NCBI GenBank assembly: GCA_017577925.1 | Contig: PKQU01000025.1 | Location: 1 to 13,844 of the forward strand | Direction of reading: 5' to 3' | DNA length: 13,844 bases | Origin: Bacillota bacterium | GTDB taxonomy: Bacteria; Bacillota; Bacilli; Calditerricolales; Calditerricolaceae | Part shown: one piece after another, positions 1 to 5,051 of the stretch | How the letters are laid out: each line of letters begins with the position of its first letter | Position numbering within the stretch: the stretch's first letter is position 1 | Translations under genes and position numbers: made by a program | The notes under the pieces: model-generated | What the model was told of the DNA's origin: nothing | Seen by the model: only the letters and a program-made list of their open reading frames with translations | Database searches by the model: none

Positions 1-119
1 CTCCAGCGGATCCACCAGCGGGCAGCCCTTCCCGCCCCCCTTTCGGCAGGCTCGGCGGTTCCGGCTTGCCACGCCGCTCCCATCAGATTCCCCGCGAATC
101 CATCCGGTTTGCGAAACAT
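1..119 (-). CDS. spoIIE: SpoIIE, N-terminal 39 codons only (stage II sporulation protein E)
   Basis: An open frame starts at an ATG at 119 and runs off the left edge without a stop (39 codons plus 2 nt). It begins MFRKPDGFAG and reaches an aromatic, basic stretch with RWWIRW, as expected just before the first membrane helix of SpoIIE. SpoIIE is a membrane PP2C-type phosphatase that dephosphorylates SpoIIAA to release sigma-F in the forespore and also acts at the polar septum. The visible part carries no catalytic sequence, so the call rests mainly on position: spoIIE follows yabR and tRNA genes in Bacillus. It is also supported by the upstream promoter with a 21-bp spacer, the spacing described for B. 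subtilis spoIIE. A GGTGGTGA Shine-Dalgarno-like sequence lies 8 nt before the ATG. An alternative GTG directly precedes the ATG. Confidence 0.72.
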   Translation of the reverse strand, partial: MFRKPDGFAGNLMGAAWQAGTAEPAERGAGRAARWWIRW

Positions 120-148
120 CACGTTCGTCACCACCCGTTTCCCTTTGG

Positions 149-188
149 TGCCCCCATTATACGCTCGCGTTTCGCAAAAGTCTGTCAT
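149..188 (-). promoter_or_regulatory. Probable spoIIE promoter with 21-bp spacer and Spo0A-like box
   Basis: On the minus strand a perfect TATAAT lies at 161-156. Exactly 21 bp upstream is ATGACA at 188-183, a 5/6 match to the sigma-A -35 element. Such over-long spacers are known for the Spo0A-activated sigma-A promoters spoIIE and spoIIG of B. subtilis. TTTTGCGAAA (179-170), inside the spacer, matches 8 of 10 positions of the Spo0A box TTTGTCGAAA. Further box-like words are TGTCGGA at 220-214 and a perfect TGTCGAA on the plus strand at 298-304. The predicted transcript start is about 30 nt before the spoIIE ATG. The elements are seen directly; Spo0A control is inferred. Confidence 0.75.
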
Positions 189-310
189 TTCACGCGCCAG
201 TCGATGGAAATCTTCCGACATTCCTCTGCCCGTTCTCCGATCGGTCGAGCCGACTCGCCGCCCCACCCGTCGCAATCTTCCCCCGACACCCTACGTCTGT
301 CGAAGCCCGG

Positions 311-351
311 AAAAAACGAATCGCCTGCTCCGGCTCATCGCCGTGCAGGCG
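311..351 (-). terminator. Probable intrinsic terminator of the tRNA cluster
   Basis: Just past tRNA-Val on the minus strand is a two-step hairpin. An outer CGCCTGC/GCAGGCG stem (351-345 with 328-322) encloses CGGC/GCCG with a GATGA loop. Six T residues follow (316-311), but five bases lie between stem and T-tract, which is not ideal. It would separate the tRNA operon from the spoIIE promoter. Confidence 0.55.
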
Positions 352-369
352 GTGCTTGCACACGATAGA

Positions 370-445
370 TGGTGGACGGTGACGGGCTCGAACCGCCGAC
401 CCCCTGCTTGTAAGGCAGGTGCTCTCCCAGCTGAGCTAACCGTCC
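370..445 (-). tRNA. tRNA-Val (UAC)
   Basis: The minus strand folds as a cloverleaf with acceptor GGACGGT/ACCGTCC, discriminator A and encoded CCA (372-370). The D-arm is GCTC/GAGC and the anticodon arm CCTGC-CTTACAA-GCAGG. The anticodon TAC reads GUA and related valine codons. The T-arm is GGCGG-TTCGAGC-CCGTC with one G-U pair. It is the last tRNA of the cluster, 13 nt after tRNA-Glu. Confidence 0.96.
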
Positions 446-458
446 AGAAAAAGAAAAA

Positions 459-534
459 TGGTGACCCGTAGGGGATTCGAACCCCTGCATGCCAGATTGA
501 AAATCTGGTGCGTTAACCACTTCGCCAACGGGCC
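459..534 (-). tRNA. tRNA-Glu (UUC)
   Basis: The acceptor is GGCCCGT with ACGGGTC, then discriminator A and encoded CCA (461-459). The anticodon arm is CCAGA-TTTTCAA-TCTGG, giving anticodon TTC (glutamate). The T-arm is AGGGG-TTCGAAT-CCCCT. A tRNA-Glu at this place, between yabR and spoIIE, matches the B. subtilis trnSL locus. It lies 4 nt after tRNA-Met. Confidence 0.96.
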
Positions 535-538
535 ACGC

Positions 539-615
539 TGGTAGCGGCGGAGGGCCTCGAACCCCCGACCTTACGGGTATGAACCGTACGCTCTAGCCAG
601 CTGAGCTACGCCGCC
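539..615 (-). tRNA. tRNA-Met (CAU), elongator
   Basis: The acceptor is GGCGGCG/CGCCGCT with a G1-U72 pair, followed by A and encoded CCA (541-539). The anticodon arm is TACGG-TTCATAC-CCGTA with anticodon CAT. The first base pair and the lack of the three consecutive G-C pairs of an initiator stem make this the elongator type. It closely resembles the B. subtilis elongator tRNA-Met that sits next to tRNA-Glu at the same locus. Confidence 0.93.
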
Positions 616-621
616 ACCATA

Positions 622-698
<77 letters not shown>

Positions 699-713
699 TC
701 GTTCACGTCAAGC

Positions 714-742
714 AGTATACAATACCTTTCTGGATGTGTCAA
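714..742 (-). promoter_or_regulatory. Strong sigma-A promoter of the tRNA cluster
   Basis: On the minus strand a perfect TTGACA (742-737) is separated by 17 bp from TATACT (719-714), about 16 nt upstream of tRNA-fMet. It lies between the yabR terminator and the first tRNA. It therefore gives the four tRNAs their own near-consensus promoter, as expected for stable RNA genes. Confidence 0.92.
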
Positions 743-792
743 GGGGTCAAGGATGAGAAATAGTTCCATTTTTAGGTTTCTGCGTCGTCCGC

Positions 793-820
793 AAAAAAAC
801 ACTCCCACGCCGGGAGTGTT
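793..820 (-). terminator. Intrinsic terminator downstream of yabR
   Basis: On the minus strand AACACTCCC (820-812) pairs with GGGAGTGTT (806-798) around a 5-nt loop. The stem is followed by an unbroken T-run to 793. It sits about 25 nt after the yabR stop. Confidence 0.93.
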
Positions 821-845
821 GCCCTTGCTCGTTCTGGCTCAACCG

Positions 846-1232
846 TCACCCCTTGCGCGCGCCGCGCCCACGGCGTCCTTCACCGTGGCGGCGCAAGGAG
901 GCCAACCGATCCTCGCTCTCGCGCAGGAATCGGCTGAGCTTTTCCTCGAAGGAAACGTCCCGCTCCCGACGCCGCTTCCGTGCGCGGGGATCGTAGTTGT
1001 CTTGGGCCTGGCGAATGGATAAGCCGATTTTCCCGTTTTCCGAGATGTTCAGCACCTTCACCGTGACGATGTCGTTGATTTTGAGAACATCGCGTACATC
1101 TTTCACGTAGTAGTCAGCAATTTCCGAAATATGGACAAGTCCCGTAACCCCTCCTGGCAGCTCCACGAACGCCCCGAAATGGGTGATACCGGTTACCTTG
1201 CCTTGCAGTTTGCTGCCAACCTCAATGGCCAT
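846..1232 (-). CDS. yabR: S1 RNA-binding domain protein YabR
   Basis: This protein of about 128 residues starts MAIEVGSKLQGKVTGITHFG. The first ~75 residues form one S1 (OB-fold) RNA-binding domain, with FGAFVELPGGVTGLVHISEI and GKIGLSIRQA as typical S1 signatures. The tail is strongly basic and R/G-rich (RARKRRRERD, then RRGRGARKG). It is the YabR family of the divIC-yabR locus, a small cytoplasmic protein related to polynucleotide phosphorylase S1 domains and thought to bind RNA; its precise role is not known to me. Start choice is not certain. The ATG at 1232 matches the family N-terminus, but the GGAGG motif lies 12 nt before it. An in-frame TTG at 1238 would have a 6-nt spacing and add two residues. 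The gene has its own promoter and terminator. Confidence 0.9.
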   Translation of the reverse strand: MAIEVGSKLQGKVTGITHFGAFVELPGGVTGLVHISEIADYYVKDVRDVLKINDIVTVKVLNISENGKIGLSIRQAQDNYDPRARKRRRERDVSFEEKLSRFLRESEDRLASLRRHGEGRRGRGARKG

Positions 1233-1280
1233 GTACAAAGAAATCCTCCCTTGGTGCACTAAGAATCACGAATCTATTTC

Positions 1281-1309
1281 ATTTTATCCCGGCGTTCGGG
1301 TCTCGTCAA
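1281..1309 (-). promoter_or_regulatory. Sigma-A promoter of yabR, overlapping the divIC stop
   Basis: On the minus strand TTGACG (1309-1304) is followed after 17 bp by TAAAAT (1286-1281). The -35 element contains the TGA stop codon of divIC. The start of yabR lies about 50 nt downstream. The element match is good (5/6 at each site). Confidence 0.82.
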
Positions 1310-1620
1310 TGGTTAGGGGCCGGTGACTGTGGGGTGCGAGGCATCAAATAAAGGGTTTCTCCCGGTTTGCTGAGGAAGAAATACTGTCGTGCCAGTTCGG
1401 CCACATAGTCCTCATTTTCGAGCCGTTTCACTTGCTCGGCAAGGGACTCCCGCTTGCGGCCGAGGTTCACCGCTTCCTGCTTCAGCCGGGTCAGCGTCGC
1501 TTCCTGGGCGCGAAGCTGTTGTTCCTGTTCCCACCATTTCCCCGCTGCCCATGCGCCGAAGGCCACGAGGAACACGAGCAGGATCAATCCGCGGCGCCGA
1601 GGCATTCCCATCTTTGGCAC
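1306..1620 (-). CDS. divIC: DivIC, septum formation initiator (FtsB-like)
   Basis: A small bitopic membrane protein of 104 residues. A short basic cytoplasmic tail (PRRRG) is followed by one membrane segment (about 11-27, LILLVFLVAFGAWAAGKWW). An extracytoplasmic coiled coil covers about 32-72 (LRAQEATLTRLKQEAVNLGRKR and LAEQVKRLENEDYVAELARQ), and then comes the conserved YFFLSKPGETLY block. DivIC belongs to the FtsB/DivIC family and works with FtsL and DivIB at the division septum, including the sporulation septum. The start is taken as GTG at 1620 because AGGTGA lies 7 nt before it; an in-frame ATG at 1611 is the alternative. It follows yabQ by 12 nt, and its ribosome binding site overlaps the yabQ end. 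Confidence 0.92.
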   Translation of the reverse strand: MPKMGMPRRRGLILLVFLVAFGAWAAGKWWEQEQQLRAQEATLTRLKQEAVNLGRKRESLAEQVKRLENEDYVAELARQYFFLSKPGETLYLMPRTPQSPAPNH

Positions 1621-1632
1621 GAGTCCATCACC

Positions 1633-2202
1633 TCACCTGTCTTTCGGCTTTCTTCCCCATCGCCAAATGATTTTCGCGGTTCGCCGCGCGAATCCTGCTC
1701 CACTTGCGAACCCTTTTCGGGCCGGGCGCCACAGGACCGCCAGGACCCTCCACACGGCTTTGCCGACGCCCGCAGCAAGCCCCACCACCCCGAGGAAGAC
1801 CAGCTCCACCCCCACGACCATCTTCTGCACCGTCCACGCGGCGGGGCGGACAAAAACGACATCGAGGCACCACATCAACCCCCAGAGGACGCGCCCGACC
1901 AGCGCAAGCAGCATCCCCCATCCGCGCACCATCGGCGCGCTGAGCGCCGCACCATAAAAAACGGCGCCCGCCGCCAGCCCCAAGAAGGTGTGGGCACGAA
2001 CCACTCCCCCGTTGACGTGGAACAAGACCCAAAACACCCCGAGGGCGGCGATGCCCAAGAGTATCAGGTCGAGGGCGGTCACCACGGCCCGTCCGAGACG
2101 CAGCCGCCACTGGATCACGCGGTACAGGTCAAAGACCGCGCCCAGTCCGATGCCGCAGGCCACCGTGAGCCACCAAGAGAGGAACTGCTCCCGAACGGTC
2201 AC
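1633..2202 (-). CDS. yabQ: YabQ, spore cortex biosynthesis membrane protein
   Basis: A 189-residue integral membrane protein. Hydrophobic segments lie at about 8-25, 38-62, 70-90 and 96-115, and another spans about 125-150. The C-terminal tail is strongly basic (RRTAKIIWRWGRKPKDR). The N-terminal pattern QFLSWWLTVACGIGLGAVFDLYR is typical of the YabQ family. YabQ is a sporulation membrane protein of the mother cell, located around the forespore and needed for cortex formation in B. subtilis. The start is a GTG that overlaps the yabP stop by 4 nt (GTGA). No good ribosome binding site precedes it, so translation is probably coupled to yabP. Function is inferred from family and context; there is no catalytic motif. 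Confidence 0.88.
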   Translation of the reverse strand: MTVREQFLSWWLTVACGIGLGAVFDLYRVIQWRLRLGRAVVTALDLILLGIAALGVFWVLFHVNGGVVRAHTFLGLAAGAVFYGAALSAPMVRGWGMLLALVGRVLWGLMWCLDVVFVRPAAWTVQKMVVGVELVFLGVVGLAAGVGKAVWRVLAVLWRPARKGFASGAGFARRTAKIIWRWGRKPKDR

Positions 2203-2489
2203 CGAAACAATCGGCTAAAGAACCCTTTAGCCCGCTCTCCCGGTGTCCCTTCGTCCAAGTAGCCCATCTCAATGACTTTCCCCTCGATGGCCACCTGTCC
2301 CTGTTCCACATTGAGGTTTTTCATGTGCAAATGCTGCCCGCGGATGGCCAAAAACCCGCAGCTGGTCTCGAGGAGAAATTCCTCGCTGTCGAAGCTTTCC
2401 ACATTGATTACACCCGTGATCCGAAGCGTCTTCCGATTTTCCATGATGATCTCGTGGTGCAGTTGCCCGCGGCCCTTTCCTTCCATCAT
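2199..2489 (-). CDS. yabP: YabP, sporulation protein
   Basis: A 96-residue cytoplasmic protein of the YabP/YqfC family. Family-typical parts are RKTLRITGVINVESFDSEEF, LLETSCGFLAIRG and the C-terminal KGFFSRLFR. YabP is transcribed in the mother cell under sigma-E in B. subtilis and, with YabQ, belongs to the spore cortex genes; its molecular action is not established. The start at the first of two adjacent ATGs (2489) is set by AGGAGG 6 nt upstream. The open frame extends further upstream, but that part has no ribosome binding site and low-complexity GC-rich translation. The stop overlaps the yabQ start. Confidence 0.9.
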   Translation of the reverse strand: MMEGKGRGQLHHEIIMENRKTLRITGVINVESFDSEEFLLETSCGFLAIRGQHLHMKNLNVEQGQVAIEGKVIEMGYLDEGTPGERAKGFFSRLFR

Positions 2490-2508
2490 CGGACACCTCC
2501 TCACGGTC

Positions 2509-2537
2509 ATCTTACGGACAGTCCCCCGGAAATAGAA
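2509..2537 (-). promoter_or_regulatory. Possible sigma-E-type promoter of yabP-yabQ
   Basis: On the minus strand TTCTATTT (2537-2530) and CGTAAGAT (2516-2509) are 13 bp apart. They loosely resemble the sigma-E -35 (ATATT-like) and -10 (CATAnnnT) elements, and they lie about 20 nt before the yabP start. yabP is sigma-E dependent in B. subtilis, so a mother-cell promoter is expected here. The match is partial. Confidence 0.35.
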
Positions 2538-2598
2538 CCCGGGTCGTCCTCCGAACCGCAGGCAACCCCCACGCCTTTTCCCCGCCTGCCAACATCCC

Positions 2599-4059
2599 CT
2601 ACGCAGCATCGGGCTTTCCCCGCCGCTGCTTGGCACGCTCTGCCCACACCCACGGGTAAAACACGATGCCCGAGACAAGCAGCCCCACGCCGAGCAGGAA
2701 AGTGCTCAGGTCTGCCGTTCCCGCCCAGACGACCCACACCGCGTACACCGTCGCCAGCACGGCGATGACGCCGTCGACACGGCGCGGCCGGCCATCCGAT
2801 TCGTACGTTTCCCCGGTAATCACCAGTTTTAGCTGATAGACTGGGGCCACAAGATACGGAACCAGGTACGCCAACGTGGCCACGTGAATCACGAAATCGA
2901 AGGCCTTGGCCACCGACTGCGACAACGTCGACAGCAAGAAAAGCTGGGCCATCACGTTGGTGGCCGTCAGGGCAACGGTCGGCGCGCCCCGCCGGTTTTC
3001 CCGAAGGAACGGCGACAAGAACAAGCCCTGCTTGGCCGCCTGGTACGGGACCTCCGCGCTCAACCAGATCCAGCCGATGGAGGACCCAAACAAGCTGATG
3101 AGTCCCAGCGCCGCCAGGAGATACGCGCCGGAGGGCCCTACTGCGGCCGAAAGCGTATCGACCAGCGGTTTGTCCGAAGCGACCAACCGCTCGTGCGGCA
3201 AGACACCCATGACGAGAAAAGTAATGGCGATATACAGCGCCAACGCCACCAGCAACCCCACAAGGGTGGCTGTCTTCACGTCCCGCGGCCTGCGGGCTCG
3301 CCCAGAGAACACGACAGCCGATTCCACGCCGACAAACGCCCACAGGGTTGCCACTGCCGCTTGGTTCACCTGTTCCCAGAGGCCGAGCACTTGGCCCGTC
3401 TCGTCCGTGCGTGGCGCACCAAAGGGCACGAGGTTGCCCGCGTCAAAGGCAAACAAGGCGGCAATGAGGAAGAGCAGAAAGCCGGCCACTTTTGCCGCCG
3501 TCGCGACAAAATTGGTTTTCCCCGCCCCTTCCATGCCCCGCAGGATCAAGAAATGAATGCCCCACAAGAAGGCCGAGCAAACCGCAAAGGTGAGCACATT
3601 GCCCACGCTGAGCACAAACGGGCCCAGCGTCCCGATCACGGCCTGACTCGTCATAATGGGAAAAAACGTGGACAGGTACCCGGCAAAGGTGGTGATGATG
3701 GCCACATTGCCCCCAAAGTTGGCTACCCAGTAGCCCCAGGCCACGGCGTACCCGGAAAACACAGACCAGAAGGATCGGCCCGGAAAGAGCGCCCGGGCAT
3801 AAGCCTGGGGGCCGCCGGTGAGGTCAGGCTTGCGCAACGCAAGGTTGCCGAACACCAGCGCGCTCATCAACACACCGGCACCGGTCATCAACCAGGCCAG
3901 CAGCACACCAGCCGGGCTGGCCTTCTCGGCCAGGGTGCGCGGCAGCATAAAGATGCCCGACCCCACCATATTGCCCACCACCAGCGCGGCCAGCAGCCAA
4001 ACGCCCAGCGTGCGGCGTGAGACATCATTGGTCACGGTTCCAACCCCTTTCCCCTTCAC
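2599..4059 (-). CDS. APC-superfamily amino-acid permease/antiporter
   Basis: A polytopic membrane protein of about 486 residues with roughly 12-13 hydrophobic segments. The first helix carries GNMVGSGIFMLP (about 29-40), the substrate-binding GSGIF signature of the amino acid-polyamine-organocation superfamily. The stretch GGPQAYARALFPGRSFW is typical of the basic amino acid/polyamine antiporter (ArcD/AdiC-like) branch. Substrate cannot be read from sequence; arginine, ornithine, lysine or a polyamine are possibilities. Start is uncertain. GTG at 4059 has AAAGGA 6 nt upstream, GTG at 4035 has AAAGGGG 8 nt upstream, and the widest frame begins at a TTG at 4065. The gene separates rqcP from yabP, which are adjacent in B. 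subtilis, and has its own candidate promoter. I see no clear terminator behind it, so it may read into yabP. Confidence 0.88.
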   Translation of the reverse strand: MKGKGVGTVTNDVSRRTLGVWLLAALVVGNMVGSGIFMLPRTLAEKASPAGVLLAWLMTGAGVLMSALVFGNLALRKPDLTGGPQAYARALFPGRSFWSVFSGYAVAWGYWVANFGGNVAIITTFAGYLSTFFPIMTSQAVIGTLGPFVLSVGNVLTFAVCSAFLWGIHFLILRGMEGAGKTNFVATAAKVAGFLLFLIAALFAFDAGNLVPFGAPRTDETGQVLGLWEQVNQAAVATLWAFVGVESAVVFSGRARRPRDVKTATLVGLLVALALYIAITFLVMGVLPHERLVASDKPLVDTLSAAVGPSGAYLLAALGLISLFGSSIGWIWLSAEVPYQAAKQGLFLSPFLRENRRGAPTVALTATNVMAQLFLLSTLSQSVAKAFDFVIHVATLAYLVPYLVAPVYQLKLVITGETYESDGRPRRVDGVIAVLATVYAVWVVWAGTADLSTFLLGVGLLVSGIVFYPWVWAERAKQRRGKPDAA

Positions 4060-4114
4060 AACCAATCCTTTATTCCATTAGTGAGATAAACGACAACCCC
4101 ACACAACTTGCTTC

Positions 4115-4143
4115 ATCTTACCGAAAACCGCGCCGATCATCAA
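4115..4143 (-). promoter_or_regulatory. Candidate sigma-A promoter of the permease gene
   Basis: On the minus strand TTGATG (4143-4138) and TAAGAT (4120-4115) are 17 bp apart, each a 4/6 match to consensus. The elements are 56 nt or more upstream of the permease start and downstream of the rqcP terminator. The spacing is ideal and the elements are mediocre. Confidence 0.5.
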
Positions 4144-4233
4144 GGGAATGTTAAACCCAACGCCCTGCGCACGCGGTACACAATCGAGTTGACGAAGCTG
4201 AGCGTACAAGTCGGCGAAACTGAACCGGACGTC

Positions 4234-4310
4234 CCGCCGGCTTCCTTCAGACTCCGCCTCGCCGCGGACGCCCTTGCCTTAAGCTAACGGTTACTGCCGC
4301 CTTCACCGTT
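4234..4310 (-). other. Group II intron domain I-like relic in a gene-free stretch (4060-4405)
   Basis: The 346-bp gap between the permease and rqcP holds no convincing gene. On its minus strand, 4310-4234 carries GGCAAGGGCGTCC (4278-4266), a TCCGC/GCGGA hairpin, then TCTGAAGGAAGC (4251-4240). These resemble, from memory, the conserved domain I core of bacterial group II introns. An AACGGT/ACCGTT pair precedes them. The resemblance fades after about 4234, and no intron-encoded reverse transcriptase or domain V is present. If real, it is a deleted relic. The rest of the gap holds the rqcP terminator and the permease promoter. Confidence 0.42.
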
Positions 4311-4354
4311 CGGGACTGTCACTCAATCGACAGCACCCATGCTGGGCACACACA

Positions 4355-4390
4355 GAAAACTCCCTCGATCCCAATGGGACCGAGGGAGTT
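4355..4390 (-). terminator. Strong intrinsic terminator after rqcP
   Basis: On the minus strand a 15-bp stem (4390-4376 with 4372-4358, one G-U pair) encloses an ATT loop. It is followed by a short T-rich stretch. The stem begins about 15 nt after the rqcP stop and closes the yabM-mazG-HU-rqcP unit. The plus-strand direction has no T-tract. Confidence 0.88.
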
Positions 4391-4405
4391 GATCTGCGTC
4401 CGAGA

Positions 4406-4699
4406 CTACCGCAGGCGGTAGTCCTCCCCGTTTTCGAACGCCGCGTCGATCCGCGTCTCTTCCACGACCGAGTACAGGCTCTCGGCCTCTTCCTTCCGTG
4501 CGCTTTCCGTTACGCGCTCGACGCGGACCGTTAGCGTTTTCGTTCCCAGATGGAGGGTGAGCAAATCCCCCACGCTCACGGTGCTCGATGCCTTCGCCGG
4601 CCGCCCGTTCAGCTCGACGCGGCCCTGATCACACAGCTCCTTCGCCACCGTTCGCCGCTTGAGCAGCCGTGAGACCTTGAGGAATTTGTCGAGGCGCAT
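4406..4699 (-). CDS. rqcP: RqcP (YabO), S4-domain ribosome quality-control factor
   Basis: A 97-residue basic protein beginning MRLDKFLKVSRLLKRRTVAK. An S4 RNA-binding domain fills about residues 1-60 (DQGRVELNGRPAKAS). The tail KEEAESLYSVVEETR matches the family, with about ten extra residues at the C-terminus compared with the B. subtilis protein as I remember it. RqcP binds stalled 50S-peptidyl-tRNA complexes and works with RqcH in adding alanine tails to arrested nascent chains. The ATG lies one base after the HU stop, so translation is likely coupled. It is the last gene before a strong terminator. Confidence 0.94.
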   Translation of the reverse strand: MRLDKFLKVSRLLKRRTVAKELCDQGRVELNGRPAKASSTVSVGDLLTLHLGTKTLTVRVERVTESARKEEAESLYSVVEETRIDAAFENGEDYRLR

Positions 4700-4700
4700 G

Positions 4701-4973
4701 TCACTTCACGGCTTCTTTCAGCTTGTTGCCCGCGCGGAACGCCGGGATGACCGCTTCCGGAATGTTGATCGTCTCCCCGGTCTGCGGGTTACGACCGGTG
4801 CGGGCCGCCCGCTTGCGCGTCTCAAAGGTGCCGAAACCCACAAACTGGACTTTCTCCCCGGCGCGCAGCGCTTCGGTGATCTCGTCCAGTACCGCGTTCA
4901 CAACCGTTTCCACATCTTTTTTCGTCAAACCGCTTTTCTCGGCAATGCGTGCGATGATGTCCTGTTTGTTCAT
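4701..4973 (-). CDS. hup: HU family DNA-binding protein
   Basis: A 90-residue nucleoid protein starting MNKQDIIARIAEKSGLTKKD. It shows the HU signature VGFGTFETRKRAARTGRNPQ with the proline-tipped beta arm (NPQTGETINIPE) and ends FRAGNKLKEAVK, the full length of the family. HU dimers bind and bend DNA non-specifically and compact the chromosome. AAGGAGGT stands about 7 nt before the ATG at 4973. An upstream in-frame start seven codons earlier would place that motif inside the gene and is rejected. In B. subtilis the HU gene is elsewhere. A mazG-HU-rqcP order is, to my knowledge, common in Clostridia. I see no clear own promoter in the 78-nt gap after mazG. Confidence 0.95.
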   Translation of the reverse strand: MNKQDIIARIAEKSGLTKKDVETVVNAVLDEITEALRAGEKVQFVGFGTFETRKRAARTGRNPQTGETINIPEAVIPAFRAGNKLKEAVK

Positions 4974-5051
4974 AGCCAAAACCTCCTTCTTCAAAATGTA
5001 CGGGTAATGTTATTCGTGTTCCGCCGCCAAAATCCTGCTCCATCAGCCGCA

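Noticed and set aside
66..471. Plus-strand frames across the spoIIE upstream region and tRNA genes
   Set aside because: They run through tRNA genes and the promoter region on the other strand and have no coding features.
2550..2598. GCAGGC/GCCTGC inverted repeat after the permease as a terminator
   Set aside because: The stem is only 6 bp with a loop of about 20 nt and no T-tract follows.
2490..2678. Upstream extension of yabP into the permease end
   Set aside because: The extension has no ribosome binding site, its sequence is unlike YabP, and AGGAGG stands at the right distance from the ATG at 2489.
2884..4020. Plus-strand reading frame of 378 codons opposite the permease
   Set aside because: It is a GC shadow of the permease; the product is a charged, Q/H/R-rich string with no domain.
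4081..4280. Short minus-strand open frames in the gap before the permease (including one with LSFVNSIVYRVRRALGLTFP)
   Set aside because: They lack start signals and I recognise no family. They were considered as a transposase remnant, but without a recognisable motif the claim cannot be supported.
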